DNA of 64,000 bases from Antennarius striatus. Lineage: Eukaryota; Chordata; Actinopteri; Lophiiformes; Antennariidae. The translations under genes were made by a program, and so were the position numbers. The notes beneath the pieces were generated by a model. It saw nothing but the letters and a program-made list of their open reading frames with translations, ran no database searches and had not been told where the DNA came from. Numbering within the stretch: position 1 is the stretch's first letter; each line of letters begins with the position of its first letter. The DNA lies in contig NC_090783.1 in assembly GCF_040054535.1 (NCBI RefSeq), positions 1,571,501 through 1,635,500 of the forward strand. The letters run 5' to 3'. Positions 1 through 12,967 of the stretch are shown piece by piece.

Positions 1-735
1 ACATCATTTTATGTGGCCCACGAGAGCATAAAAGGTCAGAATGCCTAAAAATAAATAGGTCAAAAGTGTGCTTTGACCAGAAACTACATTTCCCACAATC
101 CAATCCACTTTATTTATATAGCACAATTTAAATAATTTCCAACGTGTTGCACGGTGATTAGAAAAAAACACAACAGACGCGCCATAAAATTATGAACACG
201 ATGCAGTTAAATTAAATATCAATTAAAAAATCCAATAAAATAATTTAAAATGGGTTAAAAGCGGAAATAAAATCAGATAAAAACAATTGAAATAATGCGA
301 AAATGATGTACAAAACACGCCAAAGGGTGTCAAACGCGACAGAAAAGAAGAGATTTAAAATGAGACGGGGGTAATTCAGACCATTTTAACATTTACAAAC
401 ACATTTTGAACAAAATTAATATCCTAACTACTATTTTTCTTTATTGATTGATAGTTTGATCCTTGATTGATGGAGTTCTGTGGGTTTAATAACCTGACAA
501 ATTAAAAGGATTTATGTTAGAACAGAAACACAAACAAACATTACAGTTTGTACTTATTCAAGTTACAAACGGTAATGTTTGTAACTTGAATAAGCAATAA
601 ATTCAGAGTTATTTAACATGAAGGAGTAGTTAAATTTATTTTACATAATATTGAGTTACATTTAGTTACATTTATTAGTTACATCTGGCCCTTTGAGGAC
701 AGCTTTATGCTGTGAAAATGAGTTTGACCCCCCTG
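1..735 (-). mobile_element. Non-autonomous hAT-like element, cut by window edge, with nested DNA
   Basis: The right end (about 719-735) reads as the reverse complement of CAGGGGGGTCAAACTCA, the terminal repeat of a family also present at 33579-33874 and, in part, at 46388-46500. Bases 1-90 and 425-735 match that family in reverse orientation. About 330 bases between them are unrelated and look like a second repeat inserted inside. The outer left end lies outside the window. The following eight bases (736-743, GTTTAAAC) would be the target duplication, but its partner is not visible. Confidence 0.7.
553..594. repeat. Perfect 18-bp inverted repeat, 6-base loop
   Basis: Bases 553-570 are the exact reverse complement of 577-594, with GGTAAT between them. 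The structure sits inside the hAT-like copy at the window start and is not part of the family's terminal repeats. Confidence 0.9.
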
Positions 736-743
736 GTTTAAAC

Positions 744-1679
744 GATGCAAACCGGGTTTGATTCATTTCTGATGATGTTTTTGTAATGATGAAGGATAAA
801 ATAAGACATTTTGATCCAAAGGTAAACAACAAATGCAGTATTTTCTGTACTTTAAGGCACACTTTTGGTCTTTTGAGAAAATTTCCCAGTTTGAGCCGAC
901 AGCCTGACTTCCTGTTCGTCTGGTTTCCTCATCGGCAGAAGTAAGAATGTGCAAACGTCCCAGAAGCCCTCCCTGCAGTACCTCATCACGCCTAATCAGA
1001 ACCAGGCTCAGCACCTCCTCTGACCCCCCCCCCCAACCCCTCCAACGACCCCTCCCTCGCTGCCGTTTTTTCATACAGTGGAAAGTTTACATAAAACAGA
1101 GCCTTTATCCCCGTCTCTCTCTCTCTGTCCCGCCTTTATAAATACCTGCAAGATGAAATCAACCCCCCCCCTCTTTGAAAATTACATTATAAGCCCCCCC
1201 CCCATCTCCTCTGAGCTCCGTCAAATCAGTCCAGCTTTCCAAACCTCCAGGAAAGGATCAGTCGTCATTCTGTGGGCGTCAGACGTTAATGCAGGTCTTA
1301 ATTAACACGGGGGGGGGGGGGTAACAGTGAGGGGAGGGGCTGGGGGGGGGGCATTAGAGAAGTGTGTAACAACAACGGCCAAATAAAGGTGGAACAGGTA
1401 ATATTCTAGCTAATATTCTGCTCGTAATACAGAACATTGAACGTCACAACGTCGCTAAGATTCCTCCTCCTCCTGGGAGGTCAAAGGTCAGGTAGAGGAA
1501 AACAACAGCAGCCTTTAGATTAAGGTCCTTAACAGTGGAGTAATCCCTCTAACGACGACATCAGGGTCACGTTTGTGGGACGAGTCCCGTTGGATCCAAA
1601 CCGGGGTCCTGAGACCGTCAGCAAAAAATCAGAAACCGGAAAACCCGACTTGAGAACAGAATCGACCCAAACCGGGGCA
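744..1679. other. Intergenic; no gene seen
   Basis: No splice-supported coding region is visible. About 820-890 holds a fragment of the TATAAGGCGCA-type short repeat seen again near 6.9, 19.0 and 32.5 kb. C- and G-homopolymer runs occur near 1025, 1165, 1195 and 1310. Confidence 0.5.

Positions 1680-1728
<49 letters not shown>
1680..1728. repeat. (CA)n microsatellite
   Basis: An uninterrupted CA tract of about 49 bases. Confidence 0.95.
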
Positions 1729-1730
<2 letters not shown>

Positions 1731-1892
1731 TCCAGGCTCAAGTTCATACCCATAAGCTGCTTTACAGGGTTGGAAACTTTTCCCTGTGGGATTTTTGCCA
1801 TATTTTTCCCTCCAGTATCCTGAAGCAAACGTTCACGTTCCCATAATTCAGGTTTGAGTTATCCTAAAACAGCCTGATAGAAACTGAGTGAC

Positions 1893-2350
<458 letters not shown>

Positions 2351-3227
2351 GCACTGATTGCGGCATTGTGGATTGATTTCAAGCTGGAGGCGGAGTCAAG
2401 TGTCAGTCATCAGCCAGGGGGGGGCGGAGCCATCACACGACCCAGACAATCCTGAATCACCTCCAGCAGCACCTCCGTGCTATTTCTGACACAGGGGGGG
2501 TCACACACTATAAAAGACTGAACCCACGCGCGCCGTGGGCCATGTGGGCGGAGCTCTGAAGATGCTAGCTGCAGCTAACCCCAGATTATGGGATGGCATC
2601 TATTAGCTAGGCTTTGCTAGGCAGATAAATCATGTGGAAATGGAATCATCTGTCAACCCCCCCACTTTGTGTTTGTCCTACGATTTGGAAGCGATCCGTC
2701 TTTAATGCGAGGGGCGGGGCTGGAAACAAACGCCCTGTCGGCGCGACGACAGAAACATCGACTCTGACTAATTTTATTGGCTCCTGTTAATCCTGGGGGG
2801 TCGCTGCTGTCAGTTCGGTCACGCCTCGTCTGCAGCGGGGCCGTCACACACCCAGAGGTCAAAGGTCAGCCACACACACACACTAGACTCCATGGACGAC
2901 CCAAAACAAGCAAGAGAGCAATAGAGGGGGCGGATCCGGGGGCGACCGCTGCTGAAAGCTGATTGGTCCCTGTAAGGATCCCGTTATCCTCCCTGCTCCC
3001 TGACCTCCGTCTGATCTCACTGGTGCAAAAAATAAAACAACACGGCCCCTAAATTTGGCGACGTTACCGACAGCAAAACTTGGACAATTTGTGGAAAAGT
3101 CAGGGATAAAATTACACCAACAACAACCGACAAGCCGTCGGTGTTTAAACAGCTTTGCTTTGACATCTTGTTTTTGTGAGCCCCAGGTTCATTTTTAAAT
3201 GTTTTACTAAATGGCATAATAATCATT
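2351..3227. other. Intergenic; no gene seen
   Basis: Unique-looking sequence with no coding signature, conserved RNA or recognisable repeat. Confidence 0.4.
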
Positions 3228-3458
3228 TAAATAAATAAATAATAATAATAATAATAATAATAATAGTAATAATAAAAATAATGTAAAAAAATAATAGTAA
3301 TAATAATAATAATAAATAATAAAAACAATAATAAAAAATATCTTATAATAATTATAATAATTATAATAAATAGTAATTATAACAATAATAATATTAAATA
3401 GTAATGATAATAATACTAAATAATATTAAATAGTAGTAAAAATAATAATATTAGATAC

Positions 3459-3498
<40 letters not shown>

Positions 3499-3530
3499 TA
3501 TAATTATAATTATAATGATAATAACAATTA
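3228..3530. repeat. AT-rich (AAT)n tract
   Basis: About 300 bases of degenerate AAT/ATA trinucleotide repeat with dispersed TTATAATAATT motifs. Confidence 0.9.
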
Positions 3531-4637
3531 TAATGAAAGTAATCATTTTAAATATTTTATTGGCACGTTTTTCAACGTTGTTCACTCTTTTTCCTCACCG
3601 CTGGAAAGCTTTGAGCATCAGAGGCTAAAAAAATGGCCTGAGATTCAGATGAGAATAAAGAACAGGATGCTCTTCCGCGATGAATCCTTTGTCACCTTCG
3701 TGCCCTTCGGCCCCAGGGGGGGTTGGGTTTGGGGAGTAAATAAATGGTTTCTCTCCTCACACTGACAGCCAGACGTCAACCGTTGCTCAAAAGACATTTT
3801 TCTCTGGGAAACATCTCTTGATGTGGTTTCCAGATCGGTCTGAACAGTTTGTGTCAAGAACACGTTGAACTAGATTGTGTATAATTGTGTATAATTATTC
3901 AAATAGTGAACCTCAAACTGCATGAATCCAGTTACCAGGTACATAAAACACCTGAAGAACACGCGTGACGTCAGTCTCACCTGGTTTAAACCACTTTATA
4001 CTAAAGAGACTAGCCTAGTGTTCTTACTGTTTTAGTCTTTTTCCTGTTTTCTTCTTTAACTTCACATTCGCCTCGATCAGTAAACCTTCCACTATCATTC
4101 GTTTCGTCCTCAGGTTCTAGGTGCTGACTGCTAATGGTTTCTGCAGACTGAGCTTCTCTCTCAATGTGTGGTGTGACCGCCGGTCAAAGTCAACAACGGA
4201 CCCCAAAGCGTCCCAGATTCTAAATCCGATCATCTGGTCCGAATGTGGAAAAGTTTGGCACCAGGTTTATCTTTGCTGACGAGGAGGATCAATCTGTCCG
4301 TATCGCGACGCTACTTCAGTCAAAGGGCTTATTTTAGCCCTTCAGTAACACTTACGAGTTTCTGGAGAAACTCTTGAGTAACAGGAAGTTCACTTCACCA
4401 GTGAACTCAGTCGGCATCATATATCATTAATCCTAATGGCTGCTTTGGGGGAAAATATTTGGAAAACTTGACGTAATTAACCTTTCTGATTCGGCCTTTG
4501 TCCAAAATGCGTCATCTTTTCTCCAACAGTGGTGATTTCCTCCGTCTTCCAGATGAGAACTTGTTGGACTCACAGATCGACCAACATCTCAAGTTAAATC
4601 TCTTGTGGCTGTCTTTTTTTTGGTGAAACTAAAGACC
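3531..4637. other. Intergenic; no gene seen
   Basis: No coding region, RNA gene or known repeat that I can support. Confidence 0.4.
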
Positions 4638-4976
4638 TTAACCCTGACCCCTAACCCTAACCCCCTAACCCTGACCCCCTAACCCTAACCGCCTTAACCC
4701 TAACCCCCTGACCCTAACCCCCTAACCCTAATCCCCTAACCTTAACCCCCTAACCCTAACCCACTAACCTTAACCCCCTAACCCCCTAACCCTAACCCCA
4801 AACCCTAAACCTCTGACCCTAACCCCCTAACCTTAACCCCCTAACCCTGACCCCTAACCCTAACCCCCTAACCCTGACCCCTAACCCTAAACCTCTAACC
4901 CCTAACCCCTAACCCTGACCCCTAACCCTAACCCCTAACCTTAACCCCCTAACCCTAACCCTGACCCCTAACCCTA
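4638..4976. repeat. Interstitial telomere-like tract (CCCTAA-related)
   Basis: About 340 bases of degenerate CCCTAA repeats. Units vary as CCCTAA, CCCCTAA, CCCCCTAA and CCCTGA, on the C-rich strand. Vertebrate telomeres are TTAGGG, so this is a decayed telomere-type or subtelomere-type satellite inside a chromosome arm. Confidence 0.85.
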
Positions 4977-5050
4977 TCGGTGAGGCTTTTAAAAATAGCC
5001 AACATGTTGTGCTATCAATGAGAAATAATCTGTTTTTTATTTGTCTACCT

Positions 5051-5548
5051 CCAGCTGACCGGAGACTCGTTCATCAGGGGGGGGTTTGGATACATCCAGC
5101 TGACCAGAGACTCGTTCATCGGGGGGGGTTGGATACGTCCAGCTGACCGGAGACCGTTCATCGGGGGGGGGTTGGATACATCCAGCTAACCAGAGACTCG
5201 TTCATCGGGGGGGGGTTGGATACGTCCAGCTGACCGGAGACCGTTCATCGGGGGGGGGGTTGGATACGTCCAGCTGACCGGAGACCGTTCATCGGGGGGG
5301 GGGGTTGGATACGTCCAGCTGACCAGAGACTCGTTCATCGGTGGGGGGGGGTTTGGATACGTCCAGCTGACCGGAGACCGTTCATCGGGGGGGGGTTGGA
5401 TACATCCAGCTGACCAGAGACAGACTCGTTCATCGGGGGGGGGTTGGATACGTCCAGCTGACCAGAGACTCGTTCATCGGGGGGGGGTTGGATACGTCCA
5501 GCTGACCGGAGACCGTTCATCGGGGGGGGGTTGGATACGTCCAGCTGA
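5051..5548. repeat. G-run minisatellite, about 11 units of 43-48 bp
   Basis: Tandem units begin CCAGCTGACC and contain GTTCATC followed by a run of 8-11 G and then TTGGATACRT. Two variants mix: one has GAGACCGTTCATC, the other AGAGACTCGTTCATC. Unit starts fall near 5051, 5096, 5139, 5182, 5226, 5270 and so on to 5541. Length differences come mostly from the G-run. Confidence 0.93.
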
Positions 5549-6226
5549 AGCGGCGCAGACGGACCTCAGGCTGCAGTCGTGCAGCCATGAAGGTGGAGCC
5601 GTGCAGCCAGAACCGGACGCCGGGGAGTGATTGGTTCTGGCGGTGCTCCGACTGAAAACACAACGGCGAAGCCGGCGAGCGGAGAAGTGCTGAGTCAGCC
5701 CAAAGAGCACCGGGTTGTGAAAGATGAGGGATGAAAAGGGGGGGTTAGAACAGACGAGTTCAGAGTTCAGAGTTCAGAGTTCAGCTTCGACCTTCGACGG
5801 CCGTTGATGCTAAAACCCAAACCGGTTGGGGAGGCGTGTTGTGGGCGGGGTCCAGTGAGATGTTAGCCCCGCCCTGAAATTTAGAGTCATTGTCGTCAGG
5901 GGAAAAATGAACACACACACACACACACACGACAGCCGCTGCTCCTGCTTGCAAAGCATTCTGGGATTTTGGCGTCTGCTTGTGAAATCTCGACCCCTGA
6001 GGGGCCCCCTGAAGAAACGGGACGCCGCGGGGGCGAACGTGGCGTTGGACGGCTTCTTCCTAGAATAAAGAGCGAGGCCCTGCTTCTGATCGTGTGTGGT
6101 TTGTTTTCATAGCCCCTCCCACTTGATGAGGTCATCGCACCGCATCAGGTTGGCGGTGCGCTGGGTGACGTCCCACAGCTGTGGAGCATCAGGCTGGAAA
6201 TCCCCTCAGCCTCGGCCCCGGGGCCT

Positions 6227-6228
<2 letters not shown>
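5549..6228. other. Intergenic; no gene seen
   Basis: Contains a short CAGAGTT tandem at 5757-5785 and a CA tract at about 5910-5930. No coding feature is supported. Confidence 0.45.
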
Positions 6229-6323
<95 letters not shown>

Positions 6324-6425
6324 GAGCTTGGCTGCCAGTGTGTGTATTTAGGTGCTGCTTTTTCGTGGCTGAGGTGTGTGCGAGTGTTTTATTTTGTGTG
6401 TTTGTGTATCTCAATCCCGGCATGT

Positions 6426-6491
<66 letters not shown>
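6229..6491. repeat. Two (GT)n microsatellites
   Basis: GT tracts at about 6229-6321 and 6425-6491, separated by about 100 bases of diverged GT-rich sequence. Confidence 0.95.
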
Positions 6492-6493
<2 letters not shown>

Positions 6494-6779
6494 AACTGAA
6501 AAGTGAGTGAGGTGTGTTTGCGTAACAAACTTTCCTGACTTTCCTTTTCAGCTTCCTGCCTTCCCTCCCTCCTCTCCTCTTCCTCGTCGCCCCCCCCCCC
6601 ACACCCACTCCTCTTCGTCTCGTTGATCCAGTCCTCTTCCTCACCCCCCCCCCCCACTACCCAACCCTCACCACATCCTCCTGTTCCTCCGTGGAAAGCC
6701 GCCCTGGAGATGCGACGCCCACACTTTCCCCACGGCGCGTTCACACGGAAACGTGTCCACGCCGTTTGTCTCCAGTTGG

Positions 6780-6788
6780 AGCATTTCC

Positions 6789-6823
<35 letters not shown>

Positions 6824-6842
6824 CTCCTCCTCCTCTTCCTCC
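6780..6842. repeat. (TCC/TTCC)n polypyrimidine tract
   Basis: Pure pyrimidine TCC/CTTCC repeat on the plus strand. The proline- and leucine-rich frames here are repeat artefacts. Confidence 0.9.
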
Positions 6843-6929
6843 CTGTGAGTGGGGGTGGAGCTGGACGTTCATGCACATCTTTCAAATCCACACAAATTCC
6901 ATCTATCTTCACTGCCAAATTGTGAGCTC

Positions 6930-7075
6930 ACCTAAAAAAAAGTAATTTTCTCAAAAATGGGAAGATGCGAAAAGTGCGTCTTATATAAAACTTTTTTTTT
7001 TAAAGATGGGACATTCATTGGAGTTGCGCCTCATAATCAGATACAATTTATAATCCAGTGCATCTTATACAAACA
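6930..7075. mobile_element. Short palindromic DNA-element remnant (TATAAGGCGCA type)
   Basis: A diverged copy, with segments such as GTGCGTCTTATATAAA and TATAATCCAGTGCATCTTATA that pair with one another as inverted halves. Clearer copies lie at 19005-19160 and 32540-32632. Confidence 0.6.
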
Positions 7076-7650
7076 AACCTTGGTTTCCGAACGCTTTGGA
7101 CATCGAACAAATCAGACCAAAAAAAATCGGATTTTTTTTTTGTCTTAGAAGTCGAATAAAAATCGGAAGTCAAACGCGAAACAAACGCCTTTTTCTCGTG
7201 CTTGGCGGCGAGAAAAACACGAGAAAAGTTGAGAGAAAACGTGACGGTAATGTGCTTTTTATTTTATTTTAATCAATAATTTTTCACTTAATCTGCGTCC
7301 CATTGCCTACAGTACGAGTTACGGTACCGTAAACTTCTGTCCTAAAGACGACGCTAACTCGTACCTTAGGCTAACCCGATTACGTTGTTTGTTTTTCTTT
7401 CATTCTTTCTGGTGTTTGCTTCTGTCTTTGATAGTTTCATTACTATACAATTTGATATATAAATGACATCATGAAATAACATTACGTTTAAAAAGGTAGT
7501 TTTCTAGCGTCTTGGAACGGATTCAGACCATTTACATTATTTGTAACGGGAAAAATGTATTTGGAATTCGAACAAATCGCTATTGGAACAGCCTTCAGGA
7601 ACGAATTGTGATCGGAAACCGAGGCGCGAATAAGCGAGGGATTACTGTAT
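7075..7650. mobile_element. Non-autonomous DNA element with CCTYGGTTTCCGA ends
   Basis: The left end carries CCTTGGTTTCCGAACG followed by ATCGAACAAATC. The right end carries GATCGGAAACCGAGG preceded by GAACAAATCGC, so the two are imperfect terminal inverted repeats. The interior has no coding capacity. A second repeat, AGCGAGGGATTACTGTAT, abuts the right end at about 7632-7650; it resembles sequence at 32254. This pattern resembles fish mariner-type MITEs, but the family is an inference. Confidence 0.6.
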
Positions 7651-8172
7651 ATAAATATGATTTATTGCCCCTCCTGCGGCGCGTCCAGCTGGACAGTATT
7701 CCCAGCGGGGGTGTCATGATCGCGCGTTAGAAGTCGACTCATACCGACGTGAAATTCAGGACGCTCAGCTCCACGCCCGATCGCCACGGCAGCGGATTCA
7801 GCGTCTCCGCTCTCCGTTCCACACATAACTCTGACTCGGGCGACTCGGGTGACAACGGTTCGCCCTGAGACGCTCGAGTCGACATCGGACACCGGACTCG
7901 TGGAACGCCGTTCGTATTCAAGGATCCTCACCGACGCTGAGTGCGTTTAGAGGGTTAGCATTTCCTGTAGCATCAGCAGCTAAATTTAAAGTCCGTCCTG
8001 ATTGGAGGGATTCTCCCGCTCAGATTAGAGTCCGTTTTTTTGTTTATCTGTTTGTTTTTGTTGTGAGGCGGCGTTGGGGTCGGTGAGGTCAGGTCAGCCC
8101 GTCTTCCCACGATCCCGACATCTGTTAGAGGGAAAACGAGACGCAGTACGAGTGTCGGCCTTCACCTCTGAC

Positions 8173-8177
<5 letters not shown>
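7651..8177. other. Intergenic; no gene seen
   Basis: Relatively CpG-rich sequence. Open frames occur on the minus strand, but no domain or splice context is recognisable. Confidence 0.35.

Positions 8178-8219
<42 letters not shown>
8178..8219. repeat. (CA)n microsatellite
   Basis: About 42 bases of uninterrupted CA. Confidence 0.95.
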
Positions 8220-8221
<2 letters not shown>

Positions 8222-8319
8222 AAACACTTGTAAAATCCGACGCTGACAGTAAGGCTTCAGTTCTGATGTTTTAACAGTAAAATAGTTTGAATCCGCTTTA
8301 AAACCAAATCAATGATGAT

Positions 8320-8535
8320 TAATAATTAAATCAGATTAAATTTGATTAGTTCAGATTAGATTAGTTTCAATTAGATTAGTTCAGATTCGTTTAGATTAGA
8401 TGAGATTAGTTGGATTAAACTAAATTAGGTTAGTTCAGACTAGATTAGTTTTGATTAATTTAGATCAGATTAGTTTAGTTCAAATTAGGTTAGATAAGGT
8501 TAGATTTATTAAATTAGGCCAGATTAGATTAACGT
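8320..8535. repeat. Degenerate GATTAGTT-type short tandem repeat
   Basis: About 215 bases of diverged 5- and 10-base units built on AGATTAGTTC / AGATTAGATT. Confidence 0.8.
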
Positions 8536-10063
8536 TAATAATTGATAACATGTAATCCACTTTAATGTGTGATTTCCTGATAAAGCCATGTGTCTCTGAC
8601 ACCGTCCGTCTCCTGGCGTCCAGGTGAAGTGTGTTGCCTTTACGCGTACATCATGATTTTCAGCTTCCTGTTTTTTGGGCTGGATTCCACAGAGGAAATA
8701 CTCTGATTACTCTGAGGAGGACCGGTGAGAATCTTCTCGCCGTCCGCTAGCTGACGAGGAACGGGATGAGAACTGACTCCACGTTTCCCACGACGTTCTG
8801 CTTCAGGAATGGACGATAAAGTTAACGACCAATACTTAGTAGTTCAGTTTGATCCAAAAGTCACTAAACCCGACTTATTCCTGCCAAAGACTGACGCCGA
8901 TCGCTCTCTCGTCCAAACTGGGAATTAAAACCAAGTGTTTGTATTATCATGGTCGTTGTGTGGCGTCGGTGGAGCGAGACACTTCATCACCGATGTGCTC
9001 TTTGAGGACGGACACATCTGTTGGTATTATTTATAGCTGTAGCCCAACTGGACGTCCTGCGAGGGGATGAATAACGGAGAGGGTGGAGGGAAGACGTGGG
9101 AGGAGAGAAGAGAGGAGATCCATCACAAAACCAGGACGGTGTTGATGAAATGAAGGGGGGGGGGGATTGTCGGAAAAGAAAAGTCCCAAGTCGTTGGCTA
9201 GTTTAGCCCAGCAACTAGCTAGAAACCGACCGAAACAAGTCGGTACCCAACCGGCCGCAAGGGAAGAATAAATAACTGACATTACGTTTGTTTTACCCCT
9301 AAATGAAGCGCCCACAACTGCCCCAGCGATCTGGATTACAGTCAAGGCAGATTATCCTGAGATCGCCCAAAAAGTATCTTAATCCTGCTTCCATTCCAAC
9401 CTCCACTGTCCCCTGTTACCCCAAGATCAGCGGCCCCCCACCACTAACTCATTATTGTCATTATTATTATTTGAGGTGGTAAGAAGTTCAAAGGTAAATA
9501 TCTGTGGAAGGTGGGGGGGGGGGCGTCTCGGAGCAATCGAGCAATCGTTTCCTCCCAAGCTGCTACAAATACCTGTTGGTGTGGGAGCGGGACGTCCCAG
9601 GAGGGGGGGTGGTCTTCTCTGGCGATACGGCGGCCGTTGCCAGAGCTGCTTTCTCACCGGTGTTGCCTTTCAGCCGTTGGCATGACAACCGGCCTCATCC
9701 TGCTGAGTCACTGGACGCGTGACGATGCACCGTCATTCGGTCACGTGACGCACGGAACCTGAATTCATCACGTAGATGTGTGTGTATGGGGGGGCGGGGT
9801 TTCTTTGTGTGTATGGTGCTGAGGCAGCACAAACTTTCCCAGCGGTTCATACGCGGTTGCTACGGTTACACTCCTGGGAGCTGCACCAAAATCCCTGGAG
9901 GAATTATTTATGCCCCGCTCCTCCGGTCATTCCAGATCCAGACCAGACCAGTCGCACCGCGAGCAGGACGATCAACAAGTCACTGGGGCGCCATGAATTT
10001 AAACCAGAGAGCATCATGGGAAATGGGCGTTGATGTGGGCAGTCATGACATGGCTCCACAGTC

Positions 10064-10066
<3 letters not shown>
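8536..10066. other. Intergenic; no gene seen
   Basis: No coding region can be supported. A minus-strand frame around 9031-9345 has mixed composition but no recognisable domain. G-runs occur at 9156, 9514 and 9602. Confidence 0.35.
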
Positions 10067-10158
<92 letters not shown>

Positions 10159-10294
10159 CATGGACGCACAAACCACATGTTTACAGTAGATGCACAGGAT
10201 AAGCCCACATAGGCTCCGCCCACCAGTTGATGAGTCTTTCTAGAGGAAATGAGCTGGATTAGTGGTAGCAACTGTTGCTACGCTAACGTCCAGT

Positions 10295-10328
<34 letters not shown>

Positions 10329-10361
10329 ACAGGCACACAACATTCATTATGACTCACTGAA

Positions 10362-10414
<53 letters not shown>

Positions 10415-10571
10415 TGTGTTTGAAGGTGGCGAGAGCGACGGTCGGAGACGGTTTATCCAAAGAAGGGAAGAAAGACGGAGAGAAAGGAAGACGGAGACGA
10501 ACAGCGGTGAAGGTCAGGGGTCACATCTGGTCAGGGTTAGTGTTGGAGAAGGGAATGGATCGACAGGAGGT

Positions 10572-10614
<43 letters not shown>
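10067..10614. repeat. Cluster of four CA/GT microsatellites
   Basis: GT at about 10067-10156, CA at 10297-10325, GT at 10364-10411 and CA at 10573-10614. The tracts alternate strand. The sequence between them looks unique. Confidence 0.95.
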
Positions 10615-10617
<3 letters not shown>

Positions 10618-12637
10618 TCTTATCATAAAGCCAAGTCAATTTGTATGAAACCATGAAAACTTCCAGACTCCAGAACTAATTCCGAAAGCCGGCTGTAATA
10701 TTCTCACCTCCAGGACGTTGAACCGGGCAGATCTTCCTACCCATGAACCACAACTTGCTCCTTGGTAAGGCTTTCACTCACCTATCATCCCTTCATCATA
10801 GCAGAATAACAAAAGAACGACATCAAAAAAACTTTTACGTTCAGAAAACACCTAACAGATTGTAGAATGAACTACCTTGAAGAAACCGATTATGAGATGC
10901 ACACATTTAGGACCCCAACAATTATTCAACTTTTCAGTTGTGAAAGGCTGAATCGTTTGCAGCTTCGGTTGGGGAGCGGAGTTGGACTTCGGTCCGGTCG
11001 CTCCGGGATTCGTTCTGATGCCACAAAAACGTATTTTAAAAAGAGTCCAGAACCTCAGTGGCGGTTCTGTCCAAGTAGAATTATGGGTTTTGTTCAAACG
11101 GGGACTGTTTCTTCACCTCTAGGACACACAAATGTTTGTGGTTAGGGACGAACCCGGTCTCGGCAGCAGAATGATGCATGATGCAGCAGGAGGTTAGCAT
11201 CGGCTTGAATTCAGTCGAGTTCTTCTTCAAGTCTCCCGCTGGTTTCCCAAAGTGGAAACACGCTTTCTGGCCAAACATCCGTGTTCTGAACCGAAGTCCA
11301 TCGAACGCTCACGCCTGGCGTCTCTTCACCAAACCTTCAGCCACGTCGGAACGCCTTTTATTCCCGATAGCTTTGTCGCAGGTGTTTTTCCATCACAGGT
11401 AAAAGAATTCCGTCTGTACACCTGTTGTCTGCCTTCACCTGTCAGCGGCTGCTCCTTCGTTTTTAGGGAATAAGAACCAGAAATATAACCCAACGTTTTT
11501 GACGTCAGTTGCTTTTTTCGACGGGAAGGTCTGGGCGGAGTTTATCAGTGAAAATCAGGCTTCTAATCACAGAATTTAGCGTCATGATGACTTGATCTAG
11601 TGATCTAGAACAGACGTACGTTATCGCATGTCAGCGCTCTCCTCCGAGCGAAGCATCTCGACATCGGTCAAGAAGAGAACGAAAACGTCCAGAGCGTCGG
11701 AGAAAGTCCACCGAAGGAGATCAATGGCTGCCAAACGCTGGCAGCCAATGAGTCAAACCCGTTCCGTTCATTTCCTGTTGACGGCCTGATTGTGAGGTAA
11801 AGGTGAACTTTGGTTAAATATTCTGGAAATACCTTTAACACGGCCCGAGACGTGATAAAGAAGTCAAACTCAAACCCCATTTCGGATCCAAGGGAACAGA
11901 ATCTGTTGGAATGTCTTTCTTCACTTCCTGACATGTTTTTTTTAGGATCCTGGTGAATAATTAATTCGTTCTCTTTGCAAATGTTTACAGAACCAAATCA
12001 CCCACCGCTGGGAAGTGGTGGAATGTGTATTATATAAATATGTGGTTACACAACGTGTGTGTGTGTGTGTGTGTGTCAGGATAATCAACGCCTCTATCCC
12101 ATAAAGGCTCCGTTCTGGCGATTCGTACAGGATGACATCTCTCTGCTCACCCACAGCTGTTACAACACTTTCCTCGTCTCTCGTCCCGTTCATCTTTTCA
12201 TCGCCACGTTATTTACTGCCATGCGAGTGTGTGTGTATCGCCTCGGAACACACACACACACACACACTCACCTGCGCAGCGTTTTCACACACACTCATTT
12301 CCTCCACCAGAGGAGGTCAGGTTTCCTCAGTGAGACTTCTGTCCCGTCGTCGTCGCAGAGAAGCTGAAGCCGGGCGAGAAATATCGACATGTTGGACCGG
12401 GCGTCGGCGCTCATTCCTGGGGCGCCGCCTTCCTCCCCCAGGCCTCCATCTTTCCTGCCAACAGCAGCGTTTGCAGCCAGATCCCAAGTCATTTAAAGGC
12501 ATCACGCCAACGCCGCAGCTAACGGGGTCGTAACGGCGTGACGGCCATCACGTTTGTGATTCCACACGTCGACAAATTTCTACCCCTTTGAACTCTACCC
12601 TCACCCTGCCCTGCCCCCCCCCAGCACCTGACTTGTA
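10615..12637. other. Intergenic; no gene seen
   Basis: Minor GT (12056-12075) and CA (12248-12269) tracts. No exon with convincing splice sites or a known domain was found on either strand. Confidence 0.35.
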
Positions 12638-12967
12638 CTGTCTGTGTTGTACTGCCTGTGTTGTACTGCCTGTTGTACTGCCTGTTGTACTGCCTGTTGT
12701 ACTGCCTATTGTACTGCCTGTGTTGTACTGTCTGTGTTGTACTGCCTGTTGTACTGCCTGTTGTACTGCCTGTTGTACTGCCTGTTGTACTGCCAGTTGT
12801 ACTGCCTGTGTTGTACTGCCTGTTGTACTGCCTGTTGTCCTGCCTGTTTCTACTGTCTGTGTTGTACTGCCTGTGTTGTACTGCCTGTTGTACTGTCTGT
12901 GTTGTACTGCCTGTGTTGTACTGCCTGTTGTACTGTCTGTGTTGTACTGCCTGTTGTACTGCCTGTT
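12638..12967. repeat. 12/14-bp minisatellite (CTGCCTGTTGTA)n
   Basis: About 26 units of CTGCCTGTTGTA mixed with a longer CTGCCTGTGTTGTA form and a CTGTCTGTGTTGTA variant. Because most 12-mers lack stops, long Cys/Leu/Val/Thr-rich frames appear on the plus strand and Gln/Thr/Gly-rich frames on the minus strand. They are not genes. Confidence 0.95.

Noticed and set aside
5051-5548. CRISPR-like array
   Set aside because: Units are contiguous with no unique spacers, in a vertebrate genome; it is a minisatellite.
6226-6918. 230-codon minus-strand frame with Arg/Lys- and Thr-His-rich parts
   Set aside because: Built from a TCC tract and two GT tracts; there is no recognisable domain.
9031-9345. 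Minus-strand 104-codon frame that looks protein-like
   Set aside because: No domain, no splice context and no neighbour support. It could be an old repeat, but I cannot name one.
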